Assembly: GCA_965222005.1 (NCBI GenBank)
Contig: OZ244935.1
Span: 2,852,001-2,916,000 of the forward strand
Reading direction: 5' to 3'
DNA: 64,000 nt
From: CBDCTM01 sp965222005
GTDB taxonomy: Bacteria; Bacteroidota; Bacteroidia; Chitinophagales; Saprospiraceae
Part shown: one piece after another, positions 16,703 to 26,300 of the stretch
How positions within the stretch are numbered: position 1 is the stretch's first letter
How the letters are laid out: each line of letters begins with the position of its first letter
Program-made: the position numbers and the translations under genes
The notes under the pieces: generated by a model
The model's database searches: none
Seen by the model: the letters and a program-made list of their open reading frames with translations, nothing else
What the model was told of the DNA's origin: nothing

Positions 16703-18493
16703 CTACTTACGAATGTTAATTTTACCTATTTGTACATTCCAAAGGTCTGAATAGATACCTTGCTTTTCCAACAATTGCTCATGCGTCCCCGCCTCTGCCA
16801 GTTGCCCGTCTTTTAGCACAATGATCCGATCGGCCCGCCGGATGCTTGATAATCTGTGTGCAATGATAATGGCTGTTCGGCCCTCCGTCAGCAACTCCAG
16901 GTTTTGCTGAATGGCCTTTTCTGTTTCGGTATCCACCGAGCTGGTTGCCTCATCCAAAATGATAATCGGTGCACCCTTCAAAATGGCTCGGGCTATACTC
17001 AGTCGCTGACGCTGCCCACCTGATAGCTTGATGCCTCGCTCACCGATGATCGAATCGTAGCCATCGGGTAGCCCGGCAATGAAGGTATGCAACTGTGCCT
17101 TTTGAGCTGCTGTCACTATCTGCTGCTCATCTTTTTCAGGCAAACCATAAGCGATGTTCTCCCGGATCGTTCCATGAAAGAGGTACACATCCTGACTGAC
17201 AAGTGCAATATTTTGCCGCAGCTGCTTTATTTCCATCTGTCGGATATCCACCCCGTCGATGAATATGGTTCCACCTGTGACATCATAAAATCGTAGCAGC
17301 AACTTGATCAAGGTTGTTTTACCGGCTCCCGTAGAGCCGGCAATGCCGATGCTTTTTCCAAAAGGAATGTGAACAGATAGCTTGCGGATGATAGGCTGTC
17401 CCTGTTGATAGTGAAAATTGATTTCTGCCAGGCGAATATCCCCGCGAAAAGGATCGATCAGCACGGGCTGCTCCGGCTCTCGGATTTGGTTAGGCGTATC
17501 GAGCAGGCCAAATACGCGTCGAGCAGCTGCGCGGGCCCGCTCAAATTCATCAAACACCCGCCCCAGCTCCGTGATGGGCCACAGCAAACGTTGGATCATC
17601 ATGGCAAAAAAGGCCAGGCCGCCAAAAGTCAGCTCTCCATTACCCTGGAGTACCCAATAGCTACCAATAAGCAGAACGGCTGCAAAGCCGATAGCGATGA
17701 ATATCCGTATGATCGGGATGTACAAAGCACTCCATTGAATGGCCTTAAAATTGGCATCGCGGTATTGGCGGGAGCTTTCTGCTACACGCTGTTGTTCAAA
17801 CTCTTCGGCAGTGAAACTCTTGATGACAGAAATACCCGAAATATTGTTTTCCAGCCGATTGCTCAGCTGCCCTACCGATTCCCGTATCGATCGGTAATAG
17901 GGAGCGACTTTGCGCTGGTAATACAAACTACCCAAAATGATCATTGGGATTGGCAACATACCAATAGTGCCCAAAACGGGCGAAACGCTGATGAGCGCCC
18001 AACCGGCAAAGAGGAAGAGCGTGACAAGCTGAATGATCTCCTTGAAGCTATTGTTGAGAAATCTTTCGAGCTGGTTGATGTCATCATTGAGTATGGCCAT
18101 CAGATTGCCGGTGCGCTGCTGTTCAAAATAAGCCATCTCCCTGGATTGCAATTGCCGGTACGCATCGAGCCGAAGATCGTGCTGAACGCGCTGGGCCAAT
18201 TGGAGGAAGGAGCGTTTGTATAGCCATTCAAAGAAGCTCTCAATCAAAAATATTACAAAAGTCAGTACTGCCAGAAAAATGACGGCCGGCCATACCTCTG
18301 CAATACCCGCAAACTTGCTGATCCAGGTAGGCATATGCCCGCTTACTGCATCAATAATCCAGGCGGTAAGAAAGGGGGGCATCAAATCAAATACCTTATT
18401 GGTAACACTGGAGAATATGGCGAACCATAGGCTCCGCTTATAGTTGCCCAGGTATTTGAACAAGCGCCTCATTGGCTTCGAAGGGCTGCGCAT
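16703..18493 (-). CDS. ABC exporter, fused membrane and ATPase domains (MsbA/multidrug type)
   Basis: The product is 596 aa. The ABC transmembrane type-1 domain (six helices, ~res. 20-310) precedes the ATPase: Walker A GSTGAGKT at 386-393, Q-loop LVSQDVYLF at 431-439, signature LSGGQRQR at 490-497, Walker B IIILDE at 510-515 and the H-loop histidine in IIAHRLSS. It acts as a homodimer or heterodimeric half-transporter exporting lipids, drugs or peptides; the substrate is unknown. It is divergent from purC, and the two promoters share the ~125-bp gap. Confidence 0.93.
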   Translation of the reverse strand: MRSPSKPMRRLFKYLGNYKRSLWFAIFSSVTNKVFDLMPPFLTAWIIDAVSGHMPTWISKFAGIAEVWPAVIFLAVLTFVIFLIESFFEWLYKRSFLQLAQRVQHDLRLDAYRQLQSREMAYFEQQRTGNLMAILNDDINQLERFLNNSFKEIIQLVTLFLFAGWALISVSPVLGTIGMLPIPMIILGSLYYQRKVAPYYRSIRESVGQLSNRLENNISGISVIKSFTAEEFEQQRVAESSRQYRDANFKAIQWSALYIPIIRIFIAIGFAAVLLIGSYWVLQGNGELTFGGLAFFAMMIQRLLWPITELGRVFDEFERARAAARRVFGLLDTPNQIREPEQPVLIDPFRGDIRLAEINFHYQQGQPIIRKLSVHIPFGKSIGIAGSTGAGKTTLIKLLLRFYDVTGGTIFIDGVDIRQMEIKQLRQNIALVSQDVYLFHGTIRENIAYGLPEKDEQQIVTAAQKAQLHTFIAGLPDGYDSIIGERGIKLSGGQRQRLSIARAILKGAPIIILDEATSSVDTETEKAIQQNLELLTEGRTAIIIAHRLSSIRRADRIIVLKDGQLAEAGTHEQLLEKQGIYSDLWNVQIGKINIRK

Positions 18494-18512
18494 GGAAAAA
18501 GGATTTGAGCAG

Positions 18513-18520
18513 CAAAGGTA
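18513..18520 (-). promoter_or_regulatory. Candidate -7 element of the ABC exporter gene
   Basis: On the minus strand the sequence reads tacctttg (TAnnTTTG), 20 bp upstream of the ATG. A TTG lies 14 bp further upstream (18535-18537), slightly close. Confidence 0.4.
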
Positions 18521-18578
18521 GCAGAATTTGCAGGCAATTTCAGAGCCAGCGCGGTATAGTCGCTTGCTTATAAATAAC

Positions 18579-18586
18579 TACCTTTG
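18579..18586 (+). promoter_or_regulatory. Candidate -7 element of purC
   Basis: tacctttg matches TAnnTTTG, 33 bp before the purC ATG, in the divergent region shared with the ABC exporter. Confidence 0.45.
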
Positions 18587-18618
18587 CGGGGAATCAATTG
18601 ACCAAAATCCAATGCCTA

Positions 18619-19581
18619 ATGGTGAAAGATAGCCGTGCCATTCAAGAGACCAATTTTCAGTTTGATAATCAAACCGCTTTTTACCGCGGCAAAGTGCGCG
18701 ATGTATATACCATCGGAGACCAATTGGTGATGATAGCTACCGATCGGATCAGCGCATTCGACCATGTGCTGCCCCGCCCGATTCCCTGTAAAGGGCAGGT
18801 GCTCAATCAAATTGCCGCCTATTTCCTGGATGCTACCCGCAGCATTGTACCCAATTGGGTGCATGAAGTGCCCGACCCCAACGTGATGGTTGGCCTGGCC
18901 TGTGAGCCTTTCAAGGTGGAAATGGTCATCAGGGGCTATCTGGCCGGGCATGCCTGGCGTACCTATAGCGCGGGTGGCCGGATGTTGTGCGGTGTGCCTT
19001 TGCCCGAAGGCTTGAAGGAGGGCGATCGACTGCCGGAACCCATTATCACACCGGCTACCAAAGCAGAGGAAGGGCATGATGAGGACATCTCCCGGCAGGA
19101 GATTTTGGCAAGGGGAATTGTGAGCAAAGAAGATTACAAACAGCTGGAAGCTTACACCAGAGCATTGTTTGCCAAAGGGAGCGTAATGGCAGCAGAGCAG
19201 GGCTTATTGCTGGTGGATACTAAATATGAATTTGGCAAAAAGGACGGCCAGATTTATCTCATCGATGAAATTCACACTCCGGACAGCTCCCGCTACTATT
19301 ATGCTGAAGGCTATGCCGAGCGGCAGGAAAGGGGCCAACGCCAGCAGCAGCTATCCAAAGAATTTGTACGGGAATGGCTCATGGCCAATGGCTTTCAGGG
19401 CAAGGAAGGACAGCTGATGCCGGAAATGCCGGATAGCTTGGTCGAACAGATCACCCATCGCTACATCGAGCTGTATGAAAAACTCAGAGGGCAGCCCTTT
19501 GTGCGGGCCGATGAGCCCGGCATTCATAGCCGCATCGAAGCCAATGTGCTGCAAATGCTGGAGCAAAAGAGCTCTTTATAA
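18619..19581 (+). CDS. purC: Phosphoribosylaminoimidazole-succinocarboxamide synthase
   Basis: The product is 320 aa from ATG 18619; an in-frame TTG at 18598 is less likely. SAICAR synthase motifs: FYRGKVRDVYTIGD (nucleotide loop), ATDRISAFDHVLP, KVEMVIRGYLAGHAWRTY, and LIDEIHTPDSSRYYY (IDEI-TPDSSR, the family's second signature). It ligates aspartate to CAIR in purine synthesis. The length suits the longer ~310-aa class. It converges on the dehydrogenase gene. Confidence 0.95.
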   Translation: MVKDSRAIQETNFQFDNQTAFYRGKVRDVYTIGDQLVMIATDRISAFDHVLPRPIPCKGQVLNQIAAYFLDATRSIVPNWVHEVPDPNVMVGLACEPFKVEMVIRGYLAGHAWRTYSAGGRMLCGVPLPEGLKEGDRLPEPIITPATKAEEGHDEDISRQEILARGIVSKEDYKQLEAYTRALFAKGSVMAAEQGLLLVDTKYEFGKKDGQIYLIDEIHTPDSSRYYYAEGYAERQERGQRQQQLSKEFVREWLMANGFQGKEGQLMPEMPDSLVEQITHRYIELYEKLRGQPFVRADEPGIHSRIEANVLQMLEQKSSL

Positions 19582-19631
19582 ATCAGGCTCAGCCCTTTTG
19601 TAGTATATTAGGGCACTGCCCGGATGGCTGT

Positions 19632-20837
19632 TCAGGTGCCCTCCACATATCCTTGTAAATACTGAAAGTGCTTGCCCAGCTGCCCCTCGCGGGCAATCGT
19701 AGCTCGACTGATCACCTCACTGTGGCCGGCGTCCAGCAACTCTGGCAGGATATGCTCCATAAATTGCTCACCAAAAGCCTTGGAAGCATCGCGCGGAAGC
19801 TCGTTCGGCAAATTGTCAATGGTCATCATGCTGATTGATCCGGGAGAAAAAGGCTCTACTTCCCGGCCACTCTGTGGGTGATAACCCAATACGGGATTCT
19901 CAATGGTAGTGGCACGCAGGGTGGCCGGAATACTCGATTCCGGAGCAATATCGCAGGTAATATCGGCAATCACCTGAATATGAAAACCGGAGCTGTGCAT
20001 ATCCTGAGCAGTAAAAAAAGCAGGTGCACGCGGATCCCAATAAATGCCATTGATCATAATGTCTGCCACCTTCGTATAGGGCGCAAAAGTGCTTTTGTAC
20101 AGATCGGGATGACTGAAAAAGTGAGACTGTTGAAACGCCTGCCCGTCTTTTCTGGCCACATAATCGGTGCAGTCGAGCTGAGTAAACACTGCTTTTTCAA
20201 AAGATTCATTCAAAAACACCTTCGGCCTCACTTGTTGGATGCCCATATCCTTGAGCACCATTGCTGCCCCTCCGGCTACCCGGCCCCCTCCGCTGAGTAC
20301 TATTTTGGTGGCCGGCCATCTAAGCTGCGAATAAAATTGCTGAGCTTCCTCATAGTCAAAGAAATCTTTCATTCGCTTCAAATCAAAGAGGCCACTATGC
20401 TTGCCAAAGGTGTAAAGCGCATTATGAGCCCCCACCATACCGGCGAAATGCCCAAAAGCGATGAGCCGCTGGCCCTGCTCGTTGGTAAGGACCTCATAAT
20501 CGATGAGGCGAATTTTTTTGGCCAGAACAGCCCGAAGCAGCGAACGGTTGTAAAGCTGCTCTTTGATGGTATGGGAAAAGAAAAAATAGGTTTTCCGGGA
20601 TATTAGCTGATCCACAGGCACCTCTTTGACGCCCAGCAATACGTCACAATCTGCCAGGTTTTCTTGAAGAGGGATGCCAGCCTGCCGATAAGCCTGATCC
20701 GGATAGCAACGGCCCGGAGCGGGCTGAACGGCAATAGCCAAAGAATGCCGGTCTTTCAGCATGCCGCACTGCCGGGGTATAAGTGGCACCCTGGAGTCGG
20801 GAGGTGTTTTTCCTTCCCTGATAATACCTATCTTCAT
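19632..20837 (-). CDS. Alanine dehydrogenase / saccharopine dehydrogenase-like oxidoreductase
   Basis: The product is 401 aa from ATG 20837 (MKIGIIREGKTPPDSRVPL); a longer reading to 20948 adds an improbable leader. The N-terminal AlaDh_PNT domain carries RVPLIP and a VKEVP segment; a Rossmann domain has VLSGGGRVAGGAA near the middle. The C-terminus with SPGSISMMTIDNLPNELPRDAS resembles NAD-dependent saccharopine dehydrogenases (lysine-forming) more than classical alanine dehydrogenase. The reaction is therefore uncertain between the two; no lysine-pathway gene is adjacent. Confidence 0.8.
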   Translation of the reverse strand: MKIGIIREGKTPPDSRVPLIPRQCGMLKDRHSLAIAVQPAPGRCYPDQAYRQAGIPLQENLADCDVLLGVKEVPVDQLISRKTYFFFSHTIKEQLYNRSLLRAVLAKKIRLIDYEVLTNEQGQRLIAFGHFAGMVGAHNALYTFGKHSGLFDLKRMKDFFDYEEAQQFYSQLRWPATKIVLSGGGRVAGGAAMVLKDMGIQQVRPKVFLNESFEKAVFTQLDCTDYVARKDGQAFQQSHFFSHPDLYKSTFAPYTKVADIMINGIYWDPRAPAFFTAQDMHSSGFHIQVIADITCDIAPESSIPATLRATTIENPVLGYHPQSGREVEPFSPGSISMMTIDNLPNELPRDASKAFGEQFMEHILPELLDAGHSEVISRATIAREGQLGKHFQYLQGYVEGT

Positions 20838-21026
20838 ACTGGTGGATTTTAAATCGGTAAAATTAGTAGAACTTTTGGTTGCTATAGCCTTCCTTTTGGA
20901 CTGGCTTGGCACGGAAATTGAAAAGCTTGCAGTACCCTTCTTTTGCAATATTTCTCCCGCCCATTGGTCTTTCTTTCTACCACTTGATAATAAAGATTTT
21001 ACTTAAAAAACGAATAGCCAACAACC

Positions 21027-21398
21027 ATGAAAACGTCCAAATTCTTTCTCATTGCCGTGATGTTTTGCCTCGTTTATACTGTCACTGCTTCCAACGGCGA
21101 TCCCAAAACTAAAAATTCAAAGGAAAATAAGTCTCCTGAAAACACCTATTCCTTCGATGATATTTTTATCGATGATGTGGAGGGAAATGTGCTTTTTGTC
21201 GATTTTCAGCCTATCCAGGATCAGGTAACCCACATTCGGGTATATCAGGGCGATCGGCTGGTCATTGAAGATGATGTATCCAAACTGCCAGCAGATATTA
21301 TCTATGAAGTGGATTTGGTCATCATGCCTAGCGGCCTTTATCGGGTAGAGCTCGAAACCAGCCGACAGGTTAGAATTGCTAAAGAAATAGTCAAATAA
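21027..21398 (+). CDS. Small secreted protein of unknown function
   Basis: The product is 123 aa with signal peptide MKTSKFFLIAVMFCLVYTVT, then a Lys/Asn/Ser-rich linker and a ~75-residue beta-strand-rich domain (VLFVDFQPIQDQVTHIRVYQ, ending GLYRVELETSRQVRIAKEIV) that looks like a small Ig-like or C-terminal-sandwich fold. I do not recognise a family with certainty. A terminator follows within ~65 bp. Confidence 0.7.
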   Translation: MKTSKFFLIAVMFCLVYTVTASNGDPKTKNSKENKSPENTYSFDDIFIDDVEGNVLFVDFQPIQDQVTHIRVYQGDRLVIEDDVSKLPADIIYEVDLVIMPSGLYRVELETSRQVRIAKEIVK

Positions 21399-21462
21399 GC
21401 TTCACCTAAAGAACATAGCTCTATTTTAGAGCGTCTTAGTTTTTTTGGAATTTCTCAGGTTC

Positions 21463-21498
21463 AATCGCTCTGTGTTGCATAGCAAGGAGCGATTTTTT
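21463..21498 (+). terminator. Intrinsic terminator after the small secreted protein gene
   Basis: aatcgctc (21463-21470) pairs with gagcgatt (21487-21494) across a 16-nt loop and is followed by T residues. The remaining stretch to 21753 contains no gene and should hold the tmRNA promoter. Confidence 0.65.
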
Positions 21499-21753
21499 AT
21501 TTTTGCCCTCCGCCAATCCGAATGCCGGGAGGGAGGAAACTTTTCCGCTCATGGCGGGGTTTATAGAGTTGACATAATAAGCTAGTCGACTAGTCCGAAT
21601 TGGTTGAACAGTATTTTCAAGCTTAATCACACAAACTGTAGCAATTAATCTGTTCAATGACTTGGCGTTCGGGGCACTAAGGAACATTCAAAAATTGAAA
21701 AGAAGGTTTAATTTTTTGAACAAGACTAAGGCCAAAAGAGGCCTGTAAATACC

Positions 21754-22144
21754 GGGGCTGACTGGAATCGACAGGAAAGCTCATTGGTTAGTAAGCATGC
21801 CGGAGCACGATTATTCACTCCGTCAACAAATGATGATTAACTAAATTTTAAATGGCAACTCTAAGTTTGCCATGGCTGCTTAATTCTAGGAATTAAAACG
21901 CCATTATGCCGCAGCGTTTGACGCCTGATACATGACCTGCCGCATATCACCAACTCCGCTTCGGCGGGCTCGGGCTAGCCGGGTGGTTTGCTCCGCCTGC
22001 CCGGCGAAACTAAGGAGCTAAGGTATAGGACCGGCCCGGCAACAGAGGCTATCCCGTACTCGAAAATCCAATCCGTTGCTAAGCATGTAGAAAGCTCTCC
22101 GATTCTTTGTCTGGACGAGGGTTCGAATCCCTCCAGCTCCACCA
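21754..22144 (+). ncRNA. ssrA: Transfer-messenger RNA
   Basis: The 391-nt gene has the canonical start ggggctgactggaatcgaca and end ggttcgaatccctccagctc followed by cacca. The acceptor stem GGGGCTG pairs with CAGCTCC, and CCA is encoded. The tag reading frame begins at GGC 21854 and reads Gly-Asn-Ser-Lys-Phe-Ala-Met-Ala-Ala-stop (TAA at 21881-21883), like other Bacteroidota tags that begin with Gly and end in A(L/M)AA. It rescues stalled ribosomes with SmpB and marks the nascent chain for ClpXP-type proteolysis. Confidence 0.95.
21854..21883 (+). other. tmRNA proteolysis-tag reading frame (GNSKFAMAA)
   Basis: Nine codons from the resume codon GGC to TAA, within ssrA. The C-terminal AMAA fits recognition by ClpX-type adaptors. 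Confidence 0.85.
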
Positions 22145-22146
22145 CC

Positions 22147-22181
22147 AAAGCCACCTCGCCGTTGGGCGGGCGTGGCTTTTT
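22147..22181 (+). terminator. Terminator of ssrA (possibly bidirectional)
   Basis: aaagccac-ctcgcc-gttg-ggcggg-cgtggctttt forms a long G+C-rich stem with a T tract, 3 bp after the tmRNA CCA end. Its last bases overlap the stop codon of the convergent lipoprotein gene. Confidence 0.8.
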
Positions 22182-22884
22182 ACTGCCCGCAAATTTGAGC
22201 GACCCGCTTTTTATCGTAATCAATCCGGTTCCCGGGCATCGCCCTGCTGGTATCGACTTCAAGGGCGATGCCTTTCATTGTGTACCGACCAAATCGGTGT
22301 TCCATTTTCAAAATGATCCCACCCCCGGTTTTTTCACCATAAAAACTCCAGTTGTAAGCCCGGTGATTTTGATAGCTGCCGGGGCTAAGGCGATGTGCAG
22401 TACTTACAAAATAGCGATTCCAAAAATACTTCGATTGGTATTCCAGAACCTTACAGGGGTAGCCCAATATTTTGTCATCCGTAGGATATATGTGGAAAGA
22501 AAGGATTGAATCGGTTGGCTGGCTGTAATCTTCGCATTGTTCATCTCGGCCGCTGCCTTTATAAGAGTAGCCCTTGTTGAGCTCGGCCAGGTATAAATAA
22601 GTCAGGGTATCTTTTCCCCAAAACACACTTTTATAATTGTCCTTTTCAAATAGCATCATCCCGCTGTGTGGCTTCCAAAGTGCCAGAGAATCGGCATCCA
22701 GGGAATCGCTGTGATAGGTATAGTGATAGACGATGCGCCCCTCAAACCATTTATCCGTGCTGTTGGGTGCTGGCTTTTTTTTGCAGCTAATAAGAGCCAC
22801 CCCAATCAAGCAATACCAGAAAAGGGAAATCCTGTTTTGAAAATGCAGGGTGATTTGAATCGGACGCATACCATTGGTTTTCAA
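22180..22884 (-). CDS. Lipoprotein of unknown function
   Basis: The product is 234 aa (or 229 if it starts at the second ATG, 22869). The hydrophobic segment LFWYCLIGVALISC ends in a lipobox (Cys ~34) followed by KKKP, so a membrane-anchored lipoprotein. The rest is beta-rich with GRIVYHYTYHSD, LGYPCKVLEYQSKYFWNRYF and GGGIILKME, reminiscent of outer-membrane lipoprotein-sorting or GLPGLI-type Bacteroidota proteins, but I cannot assign it firmly. It converges on ssrA. Confidence 0.7.
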   Translation of the reverse strand: MKTNGMRPIQITLHFQNRISLFWYCLIGVALISCKKKPAPNSTDKWFEGRIVYHYTYHSDSLDADSLALWKPHSGMMLFEKDNYKSVFWGKDTLTYLYLAELNKGYSYKGSGRDEQCEDYSQPTDSILSFHIYPTDDKILGYPCKVLEYQSKYFWNRYFVSTAHRLSPGSYQNHRAYNWSFYGEKTGGGIILKMEHRFGRYTMKGIALEVDTSRAMPGNRIDYDKKRVAQICGQ

Positions 22885-23048
22885 GCGTTTATAGATAATT
22901 GTTTGGCGAAATATACAAAAATGCTGTTTCTGGGAGTGCCGCAGCCTTTGAGCAATTTAGTGGAAAATGTCAGCCGGGGCATTGCATTGTACCCCATTCA
23001 CTTTGTACAAATCAGGCAGTTTGTCAACAATTTTACTCCGTAAATGCC

Positions 23049-23076
23049 TTGATTTTCTTAAAAATGACTAATTTTG
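23049..23076 (+). promoter_or_regulatory. Possible promoter in the gene-free stretch 22885-23351
   Basis: TTG 23049-23051, a 17-bp spacer and taattttg (TAnnTTTG) 23069-23076 match both promoter elements, but the next ATG is ~275 bp downstream. Nothing else is recognisable in the 467-bp gap. Confidence 0.35.
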
Positions 23077-23351
23077 GGCTACATACCGAGTTTATCCCAA
23101 TACCGTTTGTTTCCATTCCCAAAGCCTATTCTCGTGCTGCTCTTTTAGCTTTACTAAACCGGCAGTCAACTGTTTTTCACTACCTACATTAACTACTAAG
23201 CGAAATCAACCAGACCCTGCTTTCTGCAATTCCAAGGCAGATTTGAACCATTTGTGATTATTTGGCGAGCAAAAGTTGTTTCTTTCAAAAGAATATATTA
23301 AGAACATCATTCACCAAACCCATGAGCGCATACTCCTCCCATCCTTGCTCA

Positions 23352-26300
23352 ATGCACCGTTCTATTAAGTTAGCATGGTTCTCTTTGTTGTTGCTCTGGC
23401 AGACCAGTTTGCTGGCGCAATATCCATCCCTCGTCAATGAATGGGATCGCGATTTTGGCGGTACCATATGGGAAGACCTCCATGCAATGGAACAAACTTC
23501 CGACGGGGGGTATATACTGGCAGGCTTTTCATCTTCCAGCATGACGGGCGATGTAAGCGAGCCTACCCGTGGACAGGGCGATTTTTGGGCCGTCAAAACG
23601 GACGACCAGGGACTGATGCTTTGGGAAAAACGCTACGGCGGAGCAGGTATGGAGCTGCCCTTCGGCGTACTGGAAACCGCTGATGGCGGCTATCTCTTCG
23701 CCGGCTGGTCGGAATCGGACATTGGCGGTGAGAAATCGGAAAATGGGCGTGGCTATTATGATTATTGGCTTGTGAAAACCGATGCGCTGGGCGTTCCGGA
23801 ATGGGACAGAACTTACGGAGGTGATAGTACAGACTTGCTATATGAGCTGATTCAAACATCTGATGGCGGCTATATGATCGGCGGCATCTCACAATCGGGT
23901 GCCAGCGGAGAGCGCAGCAGTCCGCGGATTGGCGACTTCGATTGGTGGGTGCTCAAGCTCGATGTAAACGGCGATATCCAGTGGGAGCGTAGTTATGGCG
24001 GCGACCAGGAAGACCGCCTCAACGGCATCCGCCAGGATACGGATGGCAACTTTGTGATCGGTGGCGGTACCCGCTCGGGTATAAGTGGCGATATTACAAC
24101 TCCGCTGCGGGGTGTCAAGGATTTCTGGTTTGTCAAAGTCGATCAATTCAATGGCGACATCATCTGGCAGCGCCGGTATGGCGGTACCGATGAAGATGAA
24201 ATCCAATCTTTTACGCTCACTTCCGACGGTGGCTATCTGCTGGCTGGTGGCTCCCGCTCTGATGCCTATTTGCCCGATAAAAAGGACAATTCACGAGGTA
24301 TCGTAGATGTTTGGGTAGTGAAAACTGATGCGGCCGGTAACATCCTTTGGGAGCATACGTTTGGTGGGCCGGGCCTGGAAAATTGTTATAGTGTCAAAGA
24401 AAATGTGGTCGGCCATTATTTGCTGGGAGGCTATTCCGATTCTGATGCCGGACCCGACAAAACGGAAAATTCCAAGGGGGGTTACGACTACTGGCTGATC
24501 TACCTCGACCCTGATGGCAATAAACTGTGGGACAAAACACTGGGCGGTGACCAGCACGATGTGCTCGAAAATTTGTTCCAGACCAACGATGGGGGTTATC
24601 TGCTCGGTGGACATTCGCAGAGTGGAATCAGCGGCGATAAAGGCACTACCAATAAAGGACTCAACGATTATTGGGTCATTAAAACCGTCTGCAATCTCAC
24701 GCTCGATATTCCGGATGCACAAACTTGCCCCGGTATCCCTGTATCGCTTAATGCATATGATCCCAATTGCATTGCCTGTGAATGGGAATGGAACGATGGC
24801 AATGCAGACTCTATCCGCATGGTTGCGCCGCTCACCACCACTACTTATAGCGTCACCCTGACAGATGGCGTAGGCTGCGCTCGCTTCGCAGAAGTTACTG
24901 TTTCTGTGGACGGGCTACCGCTGGATTTGGGTCCCGATGAAGAAATCTGTGCCGGTCAATCTATCAACCTCGATGCCGGCAGTGGCTATACGTATGATTG
25001 GTCCACTAGCCAATTGACGCAAATTATTACAGTTAATTCACCCGGTAGTTACTCCGTGACCATCACCGATATCAACGGTTGTACCAACGCGGATACCATC
25101 AACATAAGCCTTAGTCAGGGTGTTTCAGTGGATTTGGGCCCCGACACTTCCTTTTGTAGCGGAGCTTCTATCTTTTTGGATGCCGGTAGTAGTGGAAATA
25201 CCTATAATTGGACGCCTGGCGGCAATAGCCAACTGCTGGAAGTCAGTCAGGCGGGTACGTATATCGTAGAAGTTGGCAACAACGCAAACTGTTCAGGAAG
25301 AGATACCATAGAGGTGGTGGAATATGAGCCTCCTGCCTTTACCAACCTTCAATTGAGCTGCAACAATACCAGTACACATTATACCGTAAGTTTCGAAATT
25401 AGTGGCGGCGATCCAGGTAGTTATCAAGTCAGCGGCGATCCAGGCAATTTGCTGGGCAATGTCTTTACCAGCTCATTGATACCTAAAAACCAGCCATACA
25501 CCTTTTATTTAGATGATATCCGGGGCTGTGGTCCGGAAGAGATTAGCGGAAATTATGATTGTATATGCCAAACCACCGCTACACAATTGGAAGATAATTT
25601 AGTGGTGGTTTGTGGCGCGTCGAGCTTTGAAGTAAACATTGACAATACTGCTTCATTGGATGCTAATGATTTGCTCTTGTACATGCTCCATGATGGCGAT
25701 GCACTCAACATCGGTACTATATTAGATACCCGGCCAACTCCAAAGTTTGATTGGCTGCCCGGTCAGATGAGTTTTGGCGTTACTTATTTTGTTACACCCA
25801 TAGCAGGCAATGATAATGGCAACGGAAGCATAGATCAGCAAGATGGCTGTTTGTCAATAGGTAGAGGTGTGCCCGTGATTTTTGTGGAGCCACCGGTTGC
25901 TTTAGTCAATTTTCCGGCTTCCAACATCGTAACCTGCCAACAACCCAATATTTTTATTGATGGCAGCACTTCCACTCCTATTGGCAGTCTCAATTTTCAG
26001 TGGTCGGTAGTGAGTGGTGGCAATATTGTATCAGGTAGCCAAAGTGAGCAGGTGGAGATAAACAGGGCAGGTGATTACCAACTGATTGTAACTGACCAGA
26101 CCTGGGGATGCAGCGACACTACAGGGGTGAGCGTACTGGCTTCTGATGACATTCCACAGGCAATTATTGATCCGCCGGGCAAAATTACGTGCCAGGATAG
26201 TGTAGTGCAATTGGATGCTACCAGCTCGAGTATCGGCCCTGAGTTTGAATATTTGTGGTCAGGAGGCGCGATTCAGGGCAATACCACTTTGACACCAAGT

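Noticed and set aside
19609..19642. gggcac/gtgccc inverted repeat between purC and the dehydrogenase as a bidirectional terminator
   Set aside because: There is no T tract on either side and it overlaps the dehydrogenase stop; too weak to annotate.
21424..21455. ttagagcgtcttag... resembling the MITE terminus
   Set aside because: The similarity is partial and no matching inverted end was found nearby.
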